Shown one piece after another: positions 1 through 5,915 of a stretch of DNA of 7,567 nucleotides. Position numbers and translations under genes: made by a program. Source of the DNA: an uncultured Bacteroidota bacterium (GTDB lineage Bacteria; Bacteroidota; Bacteroidia; Chitinophagales; Chitinophagaceae); assembly GCA_946479055.1 (NCBI GenBank), contig CAMLEX010000219.1, positions 1-7,567 of the forward strand, given 5' to 3'. The stretch's first letter is position 1; each line of letters opens with the position of its first letter. The notes beneath the pieces were generated by a model. The model saw nothing but the letters and a program-made list of their open reading frames with translations, was not told the origin of the DNA and searched no databases.

Positions 1-700
1 CGAAGCTGTTATCAAAGCCGGTGCAACGGTTGTCAATATTCCTGACACTACGGGTTATTGCCTACCACATCAATACGGAGAAAAGATCGCTTACCTGGTT
101 AATAATGTATCCAATATTGATAAAGCCATTATCAGTTGTCATTGTCATAATGACCTTGGTTTAGCAACAGCGAATTCCATTTCCGGAGTATTGAATGGTG
201 CAAGACAGATCGAATGTACTATTAACGGTTTGGGTGAAAGAGCCGGCAATACTTCGTTGGAAGAAGTTGTGATGATATTGAAACAACATCATGCACTTGG
301 ATATTATACCAATGTAAAAACACAACAACTGAATCCTATCAGCCAGCTTGTTTCTGAAACCATGCGCATGCCGGTACAGCCGAATAAAGCGATCGTTGGT
401 TCCAATGCGTTTTCACATTCATCCGGTATCCACCAGGATGGTTTCCTGAAAGATTCGTTGACCTACGAGATCATCAACCCGGAAGAAGTAGGTGCTGGTG
501 GTTCTAAAATAGTATTGACAGCAAGAAGTGGACGGTCTGCTCTTGCTCATCGTTTTCACAAACTGGGGTATCAATACACAAGAAATGATATTGACGTGTT
601 ATATGTTGAGTTTTTGAAAGTAGCGGATATAAAGAAAGAAGTGGCAGATGAAGATTTGCAGGTGTTGGCGAAGGAATATGTGGGAGTAGAAGCAATATAA
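1..700 (+). CDS. leuA: 2-isopropylmalate synthase, 3' part (5' end outside window)
   Basis: Reading frame begins at base 2 and runs open from the window edge to TAA at 698-700, giving 232 visible residues. LeuA condenses acetyl-CoA with 2-ketoisovalerate, the first committed step of leucine synthesis, in the cytoplasm. Visible signatures of the HMGL-like TIM barrel are NIPDTTGY (visible residues 12-19), the metal-binding HCHNDLG (47-53, His47 and His49) and GLGERAGN (76-83, Asn83 the probable third ligand). These are followed by the linker signature HSSGIHQDG and the small subdomain ending in RFHKLGY. The protein stops about 10 residues after the DEDLQVLA segment, so the C-terminal leucine-binding regulatory domain of E. 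coli-type LeuA (about 120 residues) is absent. No remnant of it is seen in frame downstream. Homocitrate or citramalate synthase is possible from the barrel alone, but the leuCDB neighbours support LeuA. Confidence 0.93.
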   Translation, partial: EAVIKAGATVVNIPDTTGYCLPHQYGEKIAYLVNNVSNIDKAIISCHCHNDLGLATANSISGVLNGARQIECTINGLGERAGNTSLEEVVMILKQHHALGYYTNVKTQQLNPISQLVSETMRMPVQPNKAIVGSNAFSHSSGIHQDGFLKDSLTYEIINPEEVGAGGSKIVLTARSGRSALAHRFHKLGYQYTRNDIDVLYVEFLKVADIKKEVADEDLQVLAKEYVGVEAI

Positions 701-702
701 GC

Positions 703-757
703 GGCCCCCTTCCCGAACTTCGTTCCTAACCTTCGGTTACCCCCGATAGGGGAAGCC
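703..757 (+). repeat. Branched hairpin cluster downstream of leuA
   Basis: Two small hairpins with the same TTC loop lie side by side: GAAC-TTC-GTTC (715-725) and TAACC-TTC-GGTTA (727-739). They are enclosed by an outer stem CTTCCC (709-714) with GGGAAG (750-755), so the transcript could fold into a three-way junction. A competing local hairpin CCCC-GATA-GGGG (741-752) uses part of the outer arm. The cluster starts a few bases after the leuA stop. It could protect an mRNA 3' end or be a mobile repeat remnant; nothing in the sequence decides between these. Confidence 0.5.
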
Positions 758-773
758 ATCAAAGCACAGCCCT

Positions 774-798
774 CGCTTGTTGGAGATACTAATAAGTG
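774..798 (+). repeat. 10-bp hairpin with three G-U pairs
   Basis: CGCTTGTTGG (774-783) pairs with CTAATAAGTG (789-798) around the loop AGATA. Three of the ten pairs are G-U when the + strand is the transcript (775/797, 779/793, 782/790). On the opposite strand these would be C-A mismatches, so the fold favours + strand RNA. It resembles interspersed hairpin elements that I associate with Bacteroidota intergenic regions; that resemblance is from memory only. Confidence 0.5.
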
Positions 799-873
799 CT
801 CTCCGAAAATGGCGAATAGAGATATGAAGTTGACGTGGTGGTTATGAAGTTTGGAGTTTGCATACAGCACCGT

Positions 874-894
874 CCCTTCTCCTTGGGAGAAGGG
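874..894 (+). repeat. Perfect 9-bp palindromic hairpin, repeat-like
   Basis: CCCTTCTCC (874-882) and GGAGAAGGG (886-894) form a perfect inverted repeat around TTG. The flanks (CACCGT before, AAAGAGGGATGAGG after) match the general style of a common bacterial interspersed repeat in which CCCTCTCC/GGAGAGGG is followed by GGGGTGAGG. This copy would then be degenerate. No T-run follows, so it is not an intrinsic terminator. Confidence 0.55.
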
Positions 895-920
895 AAAGAG
901 GGATGAGGCCGCGAACAGAA

Positions 921-937
921 CGACGAATGGAGCGTCG
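921..937 (+). repeat. Small 5-bp hairpin
   Basis: CGACG (921-925) pairs with CGTCG (933-937) across a 7-nt loop, AATGGAG. It is weak taken alone, and is reported because it closes the run of inverted repeats between leuA and leuC. Confidence 0.3.
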
Positions 938-993
938 CAACAAAAGTTAAATCAGGGAACTGAAGCTGGTAAAAAAATATTCAGAAATAGGTT

Positions 994-2394
994 ATGGGCA
1001 ATACATTATTTGAAAAGATCTGGGATAACCACGTTGTCAAAACCATTGACGGCGGACCTTCTGTATTGTATATCGATAAACATTTTATACATGAAGTAAC
1101 CAGCCCGCAAGCTTTCACCGGTTTGAATAAACGAGGTATCAAAGTTTTTCGTCCAAAACAGGTAGTTGCGACTGCCGATCATAACGTTCCTACACTGAAT
1201 CAACATCTGCCAATCAAAGAAGAATTATCAAGACGACAGGTAGAGGCGCTGAAGAAAAATTGCGAAGAACATGGTATTGAATTATATGGCCTTGGTCACC
1301 CGTACCAGGGCATTGTTCATGTTATAGGGCCCGAGTTGGGAATTACTCAACCCGGTATGACGATTGTATGCGGCGACAGTCATACATCTACGCATGGCGC
1401 ATTTGGCAATATCGCATTTGGTATTGGTACCAGCGAAGTGGAAATGGTAATGACAACACAATGCTTATTGCAAAGCAAGCCGTTATTAATGCGTATCAAT
1501 ATTGATGGCGAACTGAATAAAGGTGTAGTAAGTAAGGACATTGTATTATATATTTTGGCAAAAATATCCGCAAGCGGCGCTACCGGTTATGCTGTTGAGT
1601 TTGCAGGATCAGCTATTCGTTCGCTTACGATGGAAGCCCGGATGACCATCTGCAACATGAGTATTGAGATGGGTGCACGTTGCGGCATGATAGCACCGGA
1701 TGAAACAACATTCGAATATATAAAAGGAAGAAAGTTTGCTCCCCAGGGTGAAGCATGGAATAAAGCATTGGCGTACTGGAAAACATTATACAGCGATAGT
1801 GATGCAAAATTTGATAAAGAAATATTTATCAAAGCAGAAGAGATCGAACCGATGATTACTTATGGCACCAATCCTGGAATGGGTATTGGCATTGGTGGTC
1901 ATGTACCATCACTTACTGAAATAGATAAAAAAGAAAAAGCATCTTTTGAAAAATCGTTGCAGTACATGGGACTTGAGGCAGGCGATACTATAAAAGGGAA
2001 AAAAGTTGATTATGTATTCATTGGCAGTTGCACCAATTCTAGAATTGAGGACCTGCGCATGGTTGCTTCTTTTGTAAAAGGGAAACACAAAGCAAAAGAT
2101 GTGGAAGTCTGGATTGTTCCCGGAAGCAAACAGGTAGAAGCACAGGCCAAACACGAAGGCATTGATAAAATTTTTGAAGAAGCAGGTTTTATGTTGCGGC
2201 AACCAGGATGTTCAGCTTGTTTAGGAATGAATGAAGATAAAATTCCGGCAGGAAAATATTGTGTCTCCACTTCCAATAGAAATTTTGAAGGAAGACAGGG
2301 AGCTGGTGCAAGAACATTGCTGGCAAGTCCGTTAACAGCTGCTGCAGCTGCTATTACAGGAGTTATTACCGACGTAAGAGAATTATTAAACTAA
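994..2394 (+). CDS. leuC: 3-isopropylmalate dehydratase large subunit
   Basis: 466 residues, the same length as E. coli LeuC. With LeuD it isomerises 2-isopropylmalate to 3-isopropylmalate through dehydration and rehydration on a [4Fe-4S] cluster. The three cluster cysteines are visible: Cys346 in FIGSCTNSR, and Cys406 and Cys409 in GCSACLG. Other aconitase-superfamily signatures are DHNVPT (62-67), [13 protein letters not shown] (126-138), [16 protein letters not shown] (227-242) and the C-terminal [18 protein letters not shown] (429-446). The ATG at 994 gives the family N-terminus ([12 protein letters not shown]) and has only a weak AGG upstream, as is usual in Bacteroidota. Leucine rather than aconitate or homoaconitate use is inferred from length and from the adjacent leuD and leuB. 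Confidence 0.97.
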   Translation: MGNTLFEKIWDNHVVKTIDGGPSVLYIDKHFIHEVTSPQAFTGLNKRGIKVFRPKQVVATADHNVPTLNQHLPIKEELSRRQVEALKKNCEEHGIELYGLGHPYQGIVHVIGPELGITQPGMTIVCGDSHTSTHGAFGNIAFGIGTSEVEMVMTTQCLLQSKPLLMRINIDGELNKGVVSKDIVLYILAKISASGATGYAVEFAGSAIRSLTMEARMTICNMSIEMGARCGMIAPDETTFEYIKGRKFAPQGEAWNKALAYWKTLYSDSDAKFDKEIFIKAEEIEPMITYGTNPGMGIGIGGHVPSLTEIDKKEKASFEKSLQYMGLEAGDTIKGKKVDYVFIGSCTNSRIEDLRMVASFVKGKHKAKDVEVWIVPGSKQVEAQAKHEGIDKIFEEAGFMLRQPGCSACLGMNEDKIPAGKYCVSTSNRNFEGRQGAGARTLLASPLTAAAAAITGVITDVRELLN

Positions 2395-2399
2395 GAAGG

Positions 2400-2984
2400 A
2401 TGAGAGCATTTACTATACTCAACTCAAGATTTGTTCCGCTACCGATTGAAAACATCGACACGGATCAGATCATCCCTGCACGTTTTTTAAAATCAACTAC
2501 ACGGGATGGTTTTGGGAAAAATCTTTTCCGTGACTGGCGTTATGAAAATGACGATGCAACAAAACCAAAACCTGGTTTTCCCTTGAACCAACCACAATAC
2601 AGCGGAGAAATATTAGTAGCCGGAAAAAATTTTGGTTGTGGTTCCTCAAGAGAACATGCAGCATGGTCTATTTTGGATTATGGCTTCCGGGCTGTTGTAT
2701 CCAGTTTCTTTGCTGATATTTTTAAAAATAATGCGTTGAACAATGGCGTGTTGCCGGTAACGGTATCGGAAGAATTCTTGAAAAAGATATTTCAACAGGA
2801 TAACAGCTCTACCCTTTCTTTAGATCTTGAAAAACAAACCATCACGATAGATAAAACCGGCGAACAGGAACATTTCGATATTAACAGTTATAAGAAGACC
2901 TGTTTACTGAACGGCTATGATGATATTGATTATTTATTAAGCATAAAAAAAGATATTGAACAGTTTGAGGAAACTCTGAATTAA
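2400..2984 (+). CDS. leuD: 3-isopropylmalate dehydratase small subunit
   Basis: 194 residues, slightly shorter than E. coli LeuD (201). It forms the swivel domain that completes the LeuCD active site and recognises the substrate. Visible motifs are [19 protein letters not shown] (13-31) and the substrate-loop region [12 protein letters not shown] (78-89), followed by [19 protein letters not shown] (93-111) and NGVLPV. The start lies 5 nt after the leuC stop. A purine-rich AAGAAGG (2393-2399) abuts the ATG with no spacer, too close for normal Shine-Dalgarno pairing, yet the N-terminus [15 protein letters not shown] fits the family, so ATG 2400 is kept. The stop codon shares its last A with the next start (TAATG), implying translational coupling to the ABC gene. 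Confidence 0.97.
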   Translation: MRAFTILNSRFVPLPIENIDTDQIIPARFLKSTTRDGFGKNLFRDWRYENDDATKPKPGFPLNQPQYSGEILVAGKNFGCGSSREHAAWSILDYGFRAVVSSFFADIFKNNALNNGVLPVTVSEEFLKKIFQQDNSSTLSLDLEKQTITIDKTGEQEHFDINSYKKTCLLNGYDDIDYLLSIKKDIEQFEETLN

Positions 2985-4450
2985 TGGGTTCTGCTTCTAT
3001 CATATTAAAAAATATAAATGCACAGCAATACGGCAAAGCTGTACTGGATAATATTTCTTTCGAATTACAGCCAGGGCAGCATGTTGCCATTATAGGAGAA
3101 AGTGGCAGTGGGAAATCTTCGCTGGCAAAAGCAATTGCCGGAAAACTTTTTGTAAAAGGAAGTATTGAAATTAATTATTCAGCTAATTCTTCTTTACAGG
3201 CAAAAACAGTTTTGATAGAAGCAACAGAAACATTGAAGAATTTATCAAACGTTTCTGATTTTTATTACCAGCAACGTTTCAATAGTTGTGATGCTGATGA
3301 TGCATTGACTGTTGAACAGGAGTTAGCCAAAACGCTTGGTTCATCTACTGAAGCAGAGGCATTACTGGATCAACTGAATTTAACGCATAGGAAACAAACA
3401 CCACTAATACAGCTTTCCAACGGAGAACAAAAAAAACTGCAGCTTATCAAGTCATTGGTTCAGCAGCCACAGGTACTTATCCTGGATAATGTATTTGTGG
3501 GCCTTGATGTTCAAAGCAGGAAGGAATTGCATCATATCATTAATCAACTCGCTGAGAAAGGCACAACAATTATTTTAGTTACTGACGAAAGAGAGTTGCC
3601 TGCTTCAATTACACATATTGCAGAATTGTACCAGGGAAAACTGGCGCAGTTTGCAGATAGAGAAAACTTTGTTGCCTTTCACCCTGAAAATAACAATACG
3701 GAATCATATCCTGGTTCTGCCTCTTTGTTCCAAGCCAGCACTGAACAGTTTGATACTATTGTAAAAATGAAAAACCTCACTATTCAATATGGTGATAAAA
3801 TCATTTTACAAAACATCAATTGGCAGGTGAAGCAAGGCGAACACTGGATGATAAAAGGCCATAACGGCGCAGGTAAATCCACTTTATTAAGTTTGATTAC
3901 GGCAGATAATCCGCAAGCCTATTCACAAGAAATTTATTTGTTTGACAAACGTCGTGGCACGGGCGAAAGTATCTGGGATATTAAAAAACAAATTGGTTTT
4001 GTCTCGCCGGAACTTCATAAATTTTTTGATACGGGTGCTTCTGTTCACAACGTTGTCGCTTCAGGTCTTTTTGATACAATGGGTTTGTTCAGACAATTAA
4101 ATGCTGTTCAGGAACAAACTGTCAACGATTGGATCAGTCTCTTTGGCTTGAAGGATTACACCCATAAACCGTTATTCTTATTATCAACAGGTCAGCAAAG
4201 GCTTGCCTTACTGGCAAGGGCATTGATAAAAAATCCGGCATTGCTGGTATTGGATGAACCCTGCCAGGGTTTAGATGATCATCAGACAAAACAATTCATT
4301 CAATTGATTGATGAGATCTGCGGTCAATCTGAAACCACATTAATCTTTGTAAGTCATTACGATGATGAAATTCCTGCATGCATTTCTAAAAAACTGGAGT
4401 TACAGAAGGGAAAACAGATCACTTTACTTAAAGAACAAGCATTACTATAA
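2984..4450 (+). CDS. ModF/PhrA-type soluble tandem ABC ATPase inside the leu operon
   Basis: 488 residues, two ABC ATPase domains, no membrane segment or signal peptide. Domain 1: Walker A GESGSGKSS (38-46), signature LSNGEQ (144-149), Walker B ending VLILDN (164-169). Domain 2: Walker A GHNGAGKST (292-300), signature LSTGQQ (400-405), Walker B LLVLDEP (420-426), H-loop SHYDDEIP (457-464). The second half closely follows E. coli ModF (about 490 residues), including a segment like RRGxGExIWDIKKxIG (323-338). In domain 1 the catalytic Glu after Walker B is Asn169 and the H-loop His is missing (VTDERELP), so one of the two ATP sites is probably non-hydrolytic while domain 2 looks competent. ModF/PhrA proteins have no firmly established function. 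The one-base overlap with leuD and the 22-nt gap to leuB place it in the leucine transcription unit. No role in leucine synthesis can be read from the sequence. Confidence 0.88.
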   Translation: MGSASIILKNINAQQYGKAVLDNISFELQPGQHVAIIGESGSGKSSLAKAIAGKLFVKGSIEINYSANSSLQAKTVLIEATETLKNLSNVSDFYYQQRFNSCDADDALTVEQELAKTLGSSTEAEALLDQLNLTHRKQTPLIQLSNGEQKKLQLIKSLVQQPQVLILDNVFVGLDVQSRKELHHIINQLAEKGTTIILVTDERELPASITHIAELYQGKLAQFADRENFVAFHPENNNTESYPGSASLFQASTEQFDTIVKMKNLTIQYGDKIILQNINWQVKQGEHWMIKGHNGAGKSTLLSLITADNPQAYSQEIYLFDKRRGTGESIWDIKKQIGFVSPELHKFFDTGASVHNVVASGLFDTMGLFRQLNAVQEQTVNDWISLFGLKDYTHKPLFLLSTGQQRLALLARALIKNPALLVLDEPCQGLDDHQTKQFIQLIDEICGQSETTLIFVSHYDDEIPACISKKLELQKGKQITLLKEQALL

Positions 4451-4465
4451 TCCGACCACCAAAAC

Positions 4466-4470
4466 AGGAG
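4466..4470 (+). promoter_or_regulatory. AGGAG ribosome binding site candidate deciding the leuB start
   Basis: AGGAG lies two bases before ATG 4473 and is the best Shine-Dalgarno-like sequence in the window. Spacing is short, but it agrees with the protein-based choice of ATG 4473 over the in-frame upstream ATG at 4362, which lies inside the ABC gene and would add 37 residues unrelated to LeuB. Confidence 0.45.
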
Positions 4471-4472
4471 AT

Positions 4473-5588
4473 ATGAAAAAACAAATTAGTGTAATTGAAG
4501 GAGATGGAATTGGCCCGGAAGTAACCAAGCAATCTATCCGTGTTTTAAATTCTATTGCAGATACATTCGGTCATGAGTTTACTTACACTTATTGCCTGAT
4601 GGGTGCCGATGCCATTGATAAAACGGGAAATCCTTTACCGGATGAAACGATTGATGTGTGTTTGAAAAGCGATGCCATCCTATTCGGTGCTATCGGTCAT
4701 CCCAAATATGATAATGACCCAACTGCTAAAGTAAGACCTGAGCAGGGTTTGCTGAAACTTCGTAAATCTTTGCAGTTGTTTGCTAATATCCGCCCGGTGA
4801 ATACATATTCGGCATTGCATCACCTTTCTCCTTTGAAAACAAAAAATATTGAAGGCGTTGATTTCGTCATTTTCCGCGAACTGACCGGTGGTATTTATTT
4901 TGGAAAAAAAGAATTGAATGCAGAAGGTACACAGGCTTTGGACGAATGTGTTTACAGCCGTGAAGAAATTGAACGCATTGCTCATCTCGCTTTTCAATAT
5001 GCCCGGAAAAGGAAAAAGAAATTATTACTGGTTGATAAAGCAAATGTGTTGGAAACATCGAGGCTTTGGAGAAAAGTGGTACAGGAAATAGCATTGGAAT
5101 ATAAGGATGTGACTGTTGACTATATGTTTGTAGATAACGCGGCCATGCAGATCATCATCAATCCTAAACAATTTGATGTAGTGCTTACAGAAAATATGTT
5201 TGGCGATATCATCAGCGATGAAGCCAGTGTGATCAGCGGGTCCCTTGGATTGTTGCCTTCTGCCTCTATAGGAAATAGTTCTGCGTTATTTGAACCTATT
5301 CATGGTTCTTATCCGCAAGCGGCAGGAAAAGATATTGCCAACCCATTAGGTTCTATTCTTTCGGCGGCTATGCTACTTGATTATTTTGAACTGAAAGAAG
5401 AAGCAGATCTTATTCGTGAGGCGGTAAACTGGACATTGCAGAATGGATTTGTTACGAAAGATATTGACCCGGTAAATTTTTATTTCACTTCTGTAGTTGG
5501 AGAATTGATCAGTGATTATGTAGCGGGTAAAATTCCGGGATCATTTAAAAGTGAAAATATCGAATTGAATAAATCGACGATTATATAA
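4473..5588 (+). CDS. leuB: 3-isopropylmalate dehydrogenase
   Basis: 371 residues; E. coli LeuB has 363. It oxidises and decarboxylates 3-isopropylmalate to 2-ketoisocaproate with NAD+. The start at ATG 4473 gives the family N-terminus KKQISVIEGDGIGPEV. Active-site residues can be placed by analogy with Thermus IPMDH: the LeuB-type loop RPEQGLLKLR (88-97) with Arg97, then Arg107, Arg135, Tyr142, Lys189 (VDKANVLE), Asp221 (VDNAAM), and Asp245 and Asp249 (FGDIISDE). The NAD-binding loop HGSYPQAAGKDIANP (277-291) has Asp at the adenosine-binding position, indicating NAD rather than NADP preference by family rule. The leucine-type EGLL-like loop argues against isocitrate or tartrate dehydrogenase. 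It follows the ABC gene by 22 nt and is the last leu gene in the window. Confidence 0.97.
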   Translation: MKKQISVIEGDGIGPEVTKQSIRVLNSIADTFGHEFTYTYCLMGADAIDKTGNPLPDETIDVCLKSDAILFGAIGHPKYDNDPTAKVRPEQGLLKLRKSLQLFANIRPVNTYSALHHLSPLKTKNIEGVDFVIFRELTGGIYFGKKELNAEGTQALDECVYSREEIERIAHLAFQYARKRKKKLLLVDKANVLETSRLWRKVVQEIALEYKDVTVDYMFVDNAAMQIIINPKQFDVVLTENMFGDIISDEASVISGSLGLLPSASIGNSSALFEPIHGSYPQAAGKDIANPLGSILSAAMLLDYFELKEEADLIREAVNWTLQNGFVTKDIDPVNFYFTSVVGELISDYVAGKIPGSFKSENIELNKSTII

Positions 5589-5646
5589 CAGAACCAAGAT
5601 TTATTGGATTACTATGGATTGATTGAAAAAATAAATCCAGGTTCTG
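5589..5646 (+). terminator. Large imperfect hairpin right after leuB, possible 3' end of leu transcript
   Basis: CAGAACC (5589-5595) pairs with GGTTCTG (5640-5646). After a 2x2 mismatch, GATTTATT (5598-5605) pairs with AATAAATC (5630-5637), leaving a 24-nt loop. The stem begins at the base after the leuB stop. A T-rich stretch (CTTTGTTTTT, 5658-5667) follows about 12 nt later, too far for a textbook intrinsic terminator, so this may end the leu transcript inefficiently or act as a stabilising 3' structure. Confidence 0.5.
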
Positions 5647-5658
5647 ACAAAAAAGTTC

Positions 5659-5689
5659 TTTGTTTTTAAAATTGGCGGGAGTATATTCG
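5659..5689 (+). promoter_or_regulatory. Candidate Bacteroidota promoter for the ilv attenuator transcript
   Basis: TTTG (5659-5662) is separated by 19 nt from TATATTCG (5682-5689). The Bacteroidota primary sigma factor recognises a -33 TTG and a -7 TAnnTTTG about 19-20 nt apart, so spacing fits and the -7 box has one mismatch (C for T). Transcription would start near 5694-5697, about 10 nt before the leader peptide ATG, a compact arrangement that suits an attenuated leader RNA. The call rests on pattern match and position. Confidence 0.5.
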
Positions 5690-5705
5690 CAGTACAATTC
5701 CCCTC

Positions 5706-5807
5706 ATGTTGAAGAGCAGTATAAATAATGTCTTTGTTTCAATAACCACAATTCTCGTGGTGGTCCTTATTATACCTGCACTTAACGGAGGAGGAACACT
5801 AGTATAA
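5706..5807 (+). CDS. ilvL: Ile/Leu/Val-rich leader peptide of ilv attenuator (33 aa)
   Basis: ATG 5706 to TAA 5805-5807 encodes 33 residues. Sixteen are Ile, Leu or Val, with eight in a row at residues 16-23 (ILVVVLII, bases 5751-5774), then Pro-Ala-Leu and three Gly codons. Composition and order recall E. coli IlvL, which has SVVVIIIPP followed by a Gly/Ala-rich tail. It lies between a promoter candidate and an intrinsic terminator directly in front of ilvE. The run of control codons would stall the ribosome when charged Ile, Leu or Val tRNA is scarce. The Gly codons GGAGGAGGA form the antiterminator arm. No Shine-Dalgarno precedes the ATG (TTCCCCTC), which is acceptable in Bacteroidota. The name is by analogy of role, not proven homology, since leader peptides readily arise by convergence. 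Confidence 0.85.
   Translation: MLKSSINNVFVSITTILVVVLIIPALNGGGTLV
5741..5771 (+). promoter_or_regulatory. Hairpin over the control codons (possible pause hairpin)
   Basis: AATAA (5741-5745) pairs with TTATT (5767-5771) and CCAC (5746-5749) with GTGG (5760-5763), with a 3-nt bulge on the 3' side. A shorter alternative is ACCAC (5745-5749) with GTGGT (5757-5761). Translation of the leader would melt it. A further weak stem, TTATAC (5770-5775) with GTATAA (5802-5807), would enclose the antiterminator arm in its loop. Either could play the part of the 1:2 hairpin of classical attenuators. Confidence 0.4.
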
Positions 5808-5843
5808 ATTAAAATAAACGAAATACTAAAAAACCCGCCTCCG
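5786..5843 (+). promoter_or_regulatory. Antiterminator fold, alternative to the attenuator
   Basis: CGGAGGAGG (5786-5794) can pair with CCGCCTCCG (5835-5843) at eight of nine positions, six of them consecutive. Nested inside, TAGTAT (5800-5805) pairs perfectly with ATACTA (5823-5828). The outer pairing takes most of the 5' arm of the terminator stem (5834-5840), so the two folds exclude each other. The 5' arm lies in the last codons of the leader ORF. A ribosome stalled at residues 16-21 would leave it free, whereas one at the stop codon (5805-5807) would cover it. Confidence 0.65.
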
Positions 5844-5858
5844 AAAGGCGGGTTTTTT
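5828..5858 (+). terminator. Intrinsic terminator acting as ilv attenuator
   Basis: AAAAAACCCGCCT (5828-5840) and AGGCGGGTTTTTT (5846-5858) form a perfect 13-bp stem with the loop CCGAA. The GC core is CCCGCCT/AGGCGGG and six T follow it. It begins 21 nt after the leader peptide stop and ends 57 nt before ilvE, in the same orientation, so it interrupts the path into ilvE-ilvD. This is the strongest terminator in the window. Confidence 0.92.
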
Positions 5859-5886
5859 ATGTGTCTGACACCAACGTCTGACACAT
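5859..5886 (+). repeat. GTCTGACAC double repeat forming a hairpin after the attenuator
   Basis: GTCTGACAC occurs twice, at 5863-5871 and 5876-5884. The unit also makes an inverted repeat: ATGTGTC (5859-5865) with GACACAT (5880-5886) and GAC (5867-5869) with GTC (5876-5878), separated by a symmetric T-T mismatch, loop ACCAAC. It starts directly at the end of the terminator T-run. It may be a repetitive palindromic element (motifs like GTGTCTGACACC recur in bacterial genomes, from memory), an operator-like site, or a structure at the 5' end of processed ilvE mRNA. Confidence 0.5.
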
Positions 5887-5915
5887 TAGGCCATAAAAAC
5901 AAAAAAGAAAAAATT

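Larger units (their letters stand above)
701..993. other. leuA-leuC gap: hairpin-rich, GC-rich, no gene
   Basis: This 293-nt stretch separates leuA from leuC, while the genes from leuC to leuB lie 22 nt or less apart. It is clearly richer in G+C than the genes around it (about 37 of the first 60 bases are G or C). It holds a series of short inverted repeats, listed separately. No convincing ORF was found: the candidates are short, lack family resemblance, and one runs into leuC in another frame. There is no run of T after any hairpin, so none looks like an intrinsic terminator. I see no clear promoter in front of leuC. My reading is a patchwork of degenerate interspersed repeats, probably transcribed through. 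Confidence 0.6.

Noticed and set aside
809..847. Short ORF ending KLTWWL in the leuA-leuC gap as a possible Trp- or Leu-type leader peptide
   Set aside because: Only two Trp codons, no leucine run, and no terminator follows it before leuC.
701..993. T-box, riboswitch or intrinsic terminator between leuA and leuC
   Set aside because: No T-box consensus, no recognisable aptamer and no T-run after any stem.
851..1099. 82-codon + strand ORF spanning the gap and the leuC start
   Set aside because: It has a TTG start, its sequence is low-grade, and it overlaps leuC in another frame across a region explained by hairpins and by leuC.
4362..4472. In-frame ATG at 4362 as the start of leuB (would give 408 residues)
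   Set aside because: The extra 37 residues lie inside the ABC gene in another frame and do not resemble LeuB. ATG 4473 gives the family N-terminus and has AGGAG just upstream.
5787..5794. GGAGGAGG as a strong Shine-Dalgarno for a downstream gene
   Set aside because: No suitable start codon lies within the usual spacing, and it is explained as Gly codons of the leader ORF and the antiterminator arm.
5666..5902. Minus-strand ORF across the leuB-ilvE gap
   Set aside because: Its bases are accounted for by the promoter, leader peptide and terminator on the + strand. The protein has no recognisable features beyond those forced by the antisense of the leader.
5859..5915. In-frame ATG at 5859 as the start of ilvE
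   Set aside because: It would translate the post-terminator hairpin into 19 residues foreign to the family, and it starts at the end of the terminator T-run. [10 protein letters not shown] at 5916 is the expected N-terminus.
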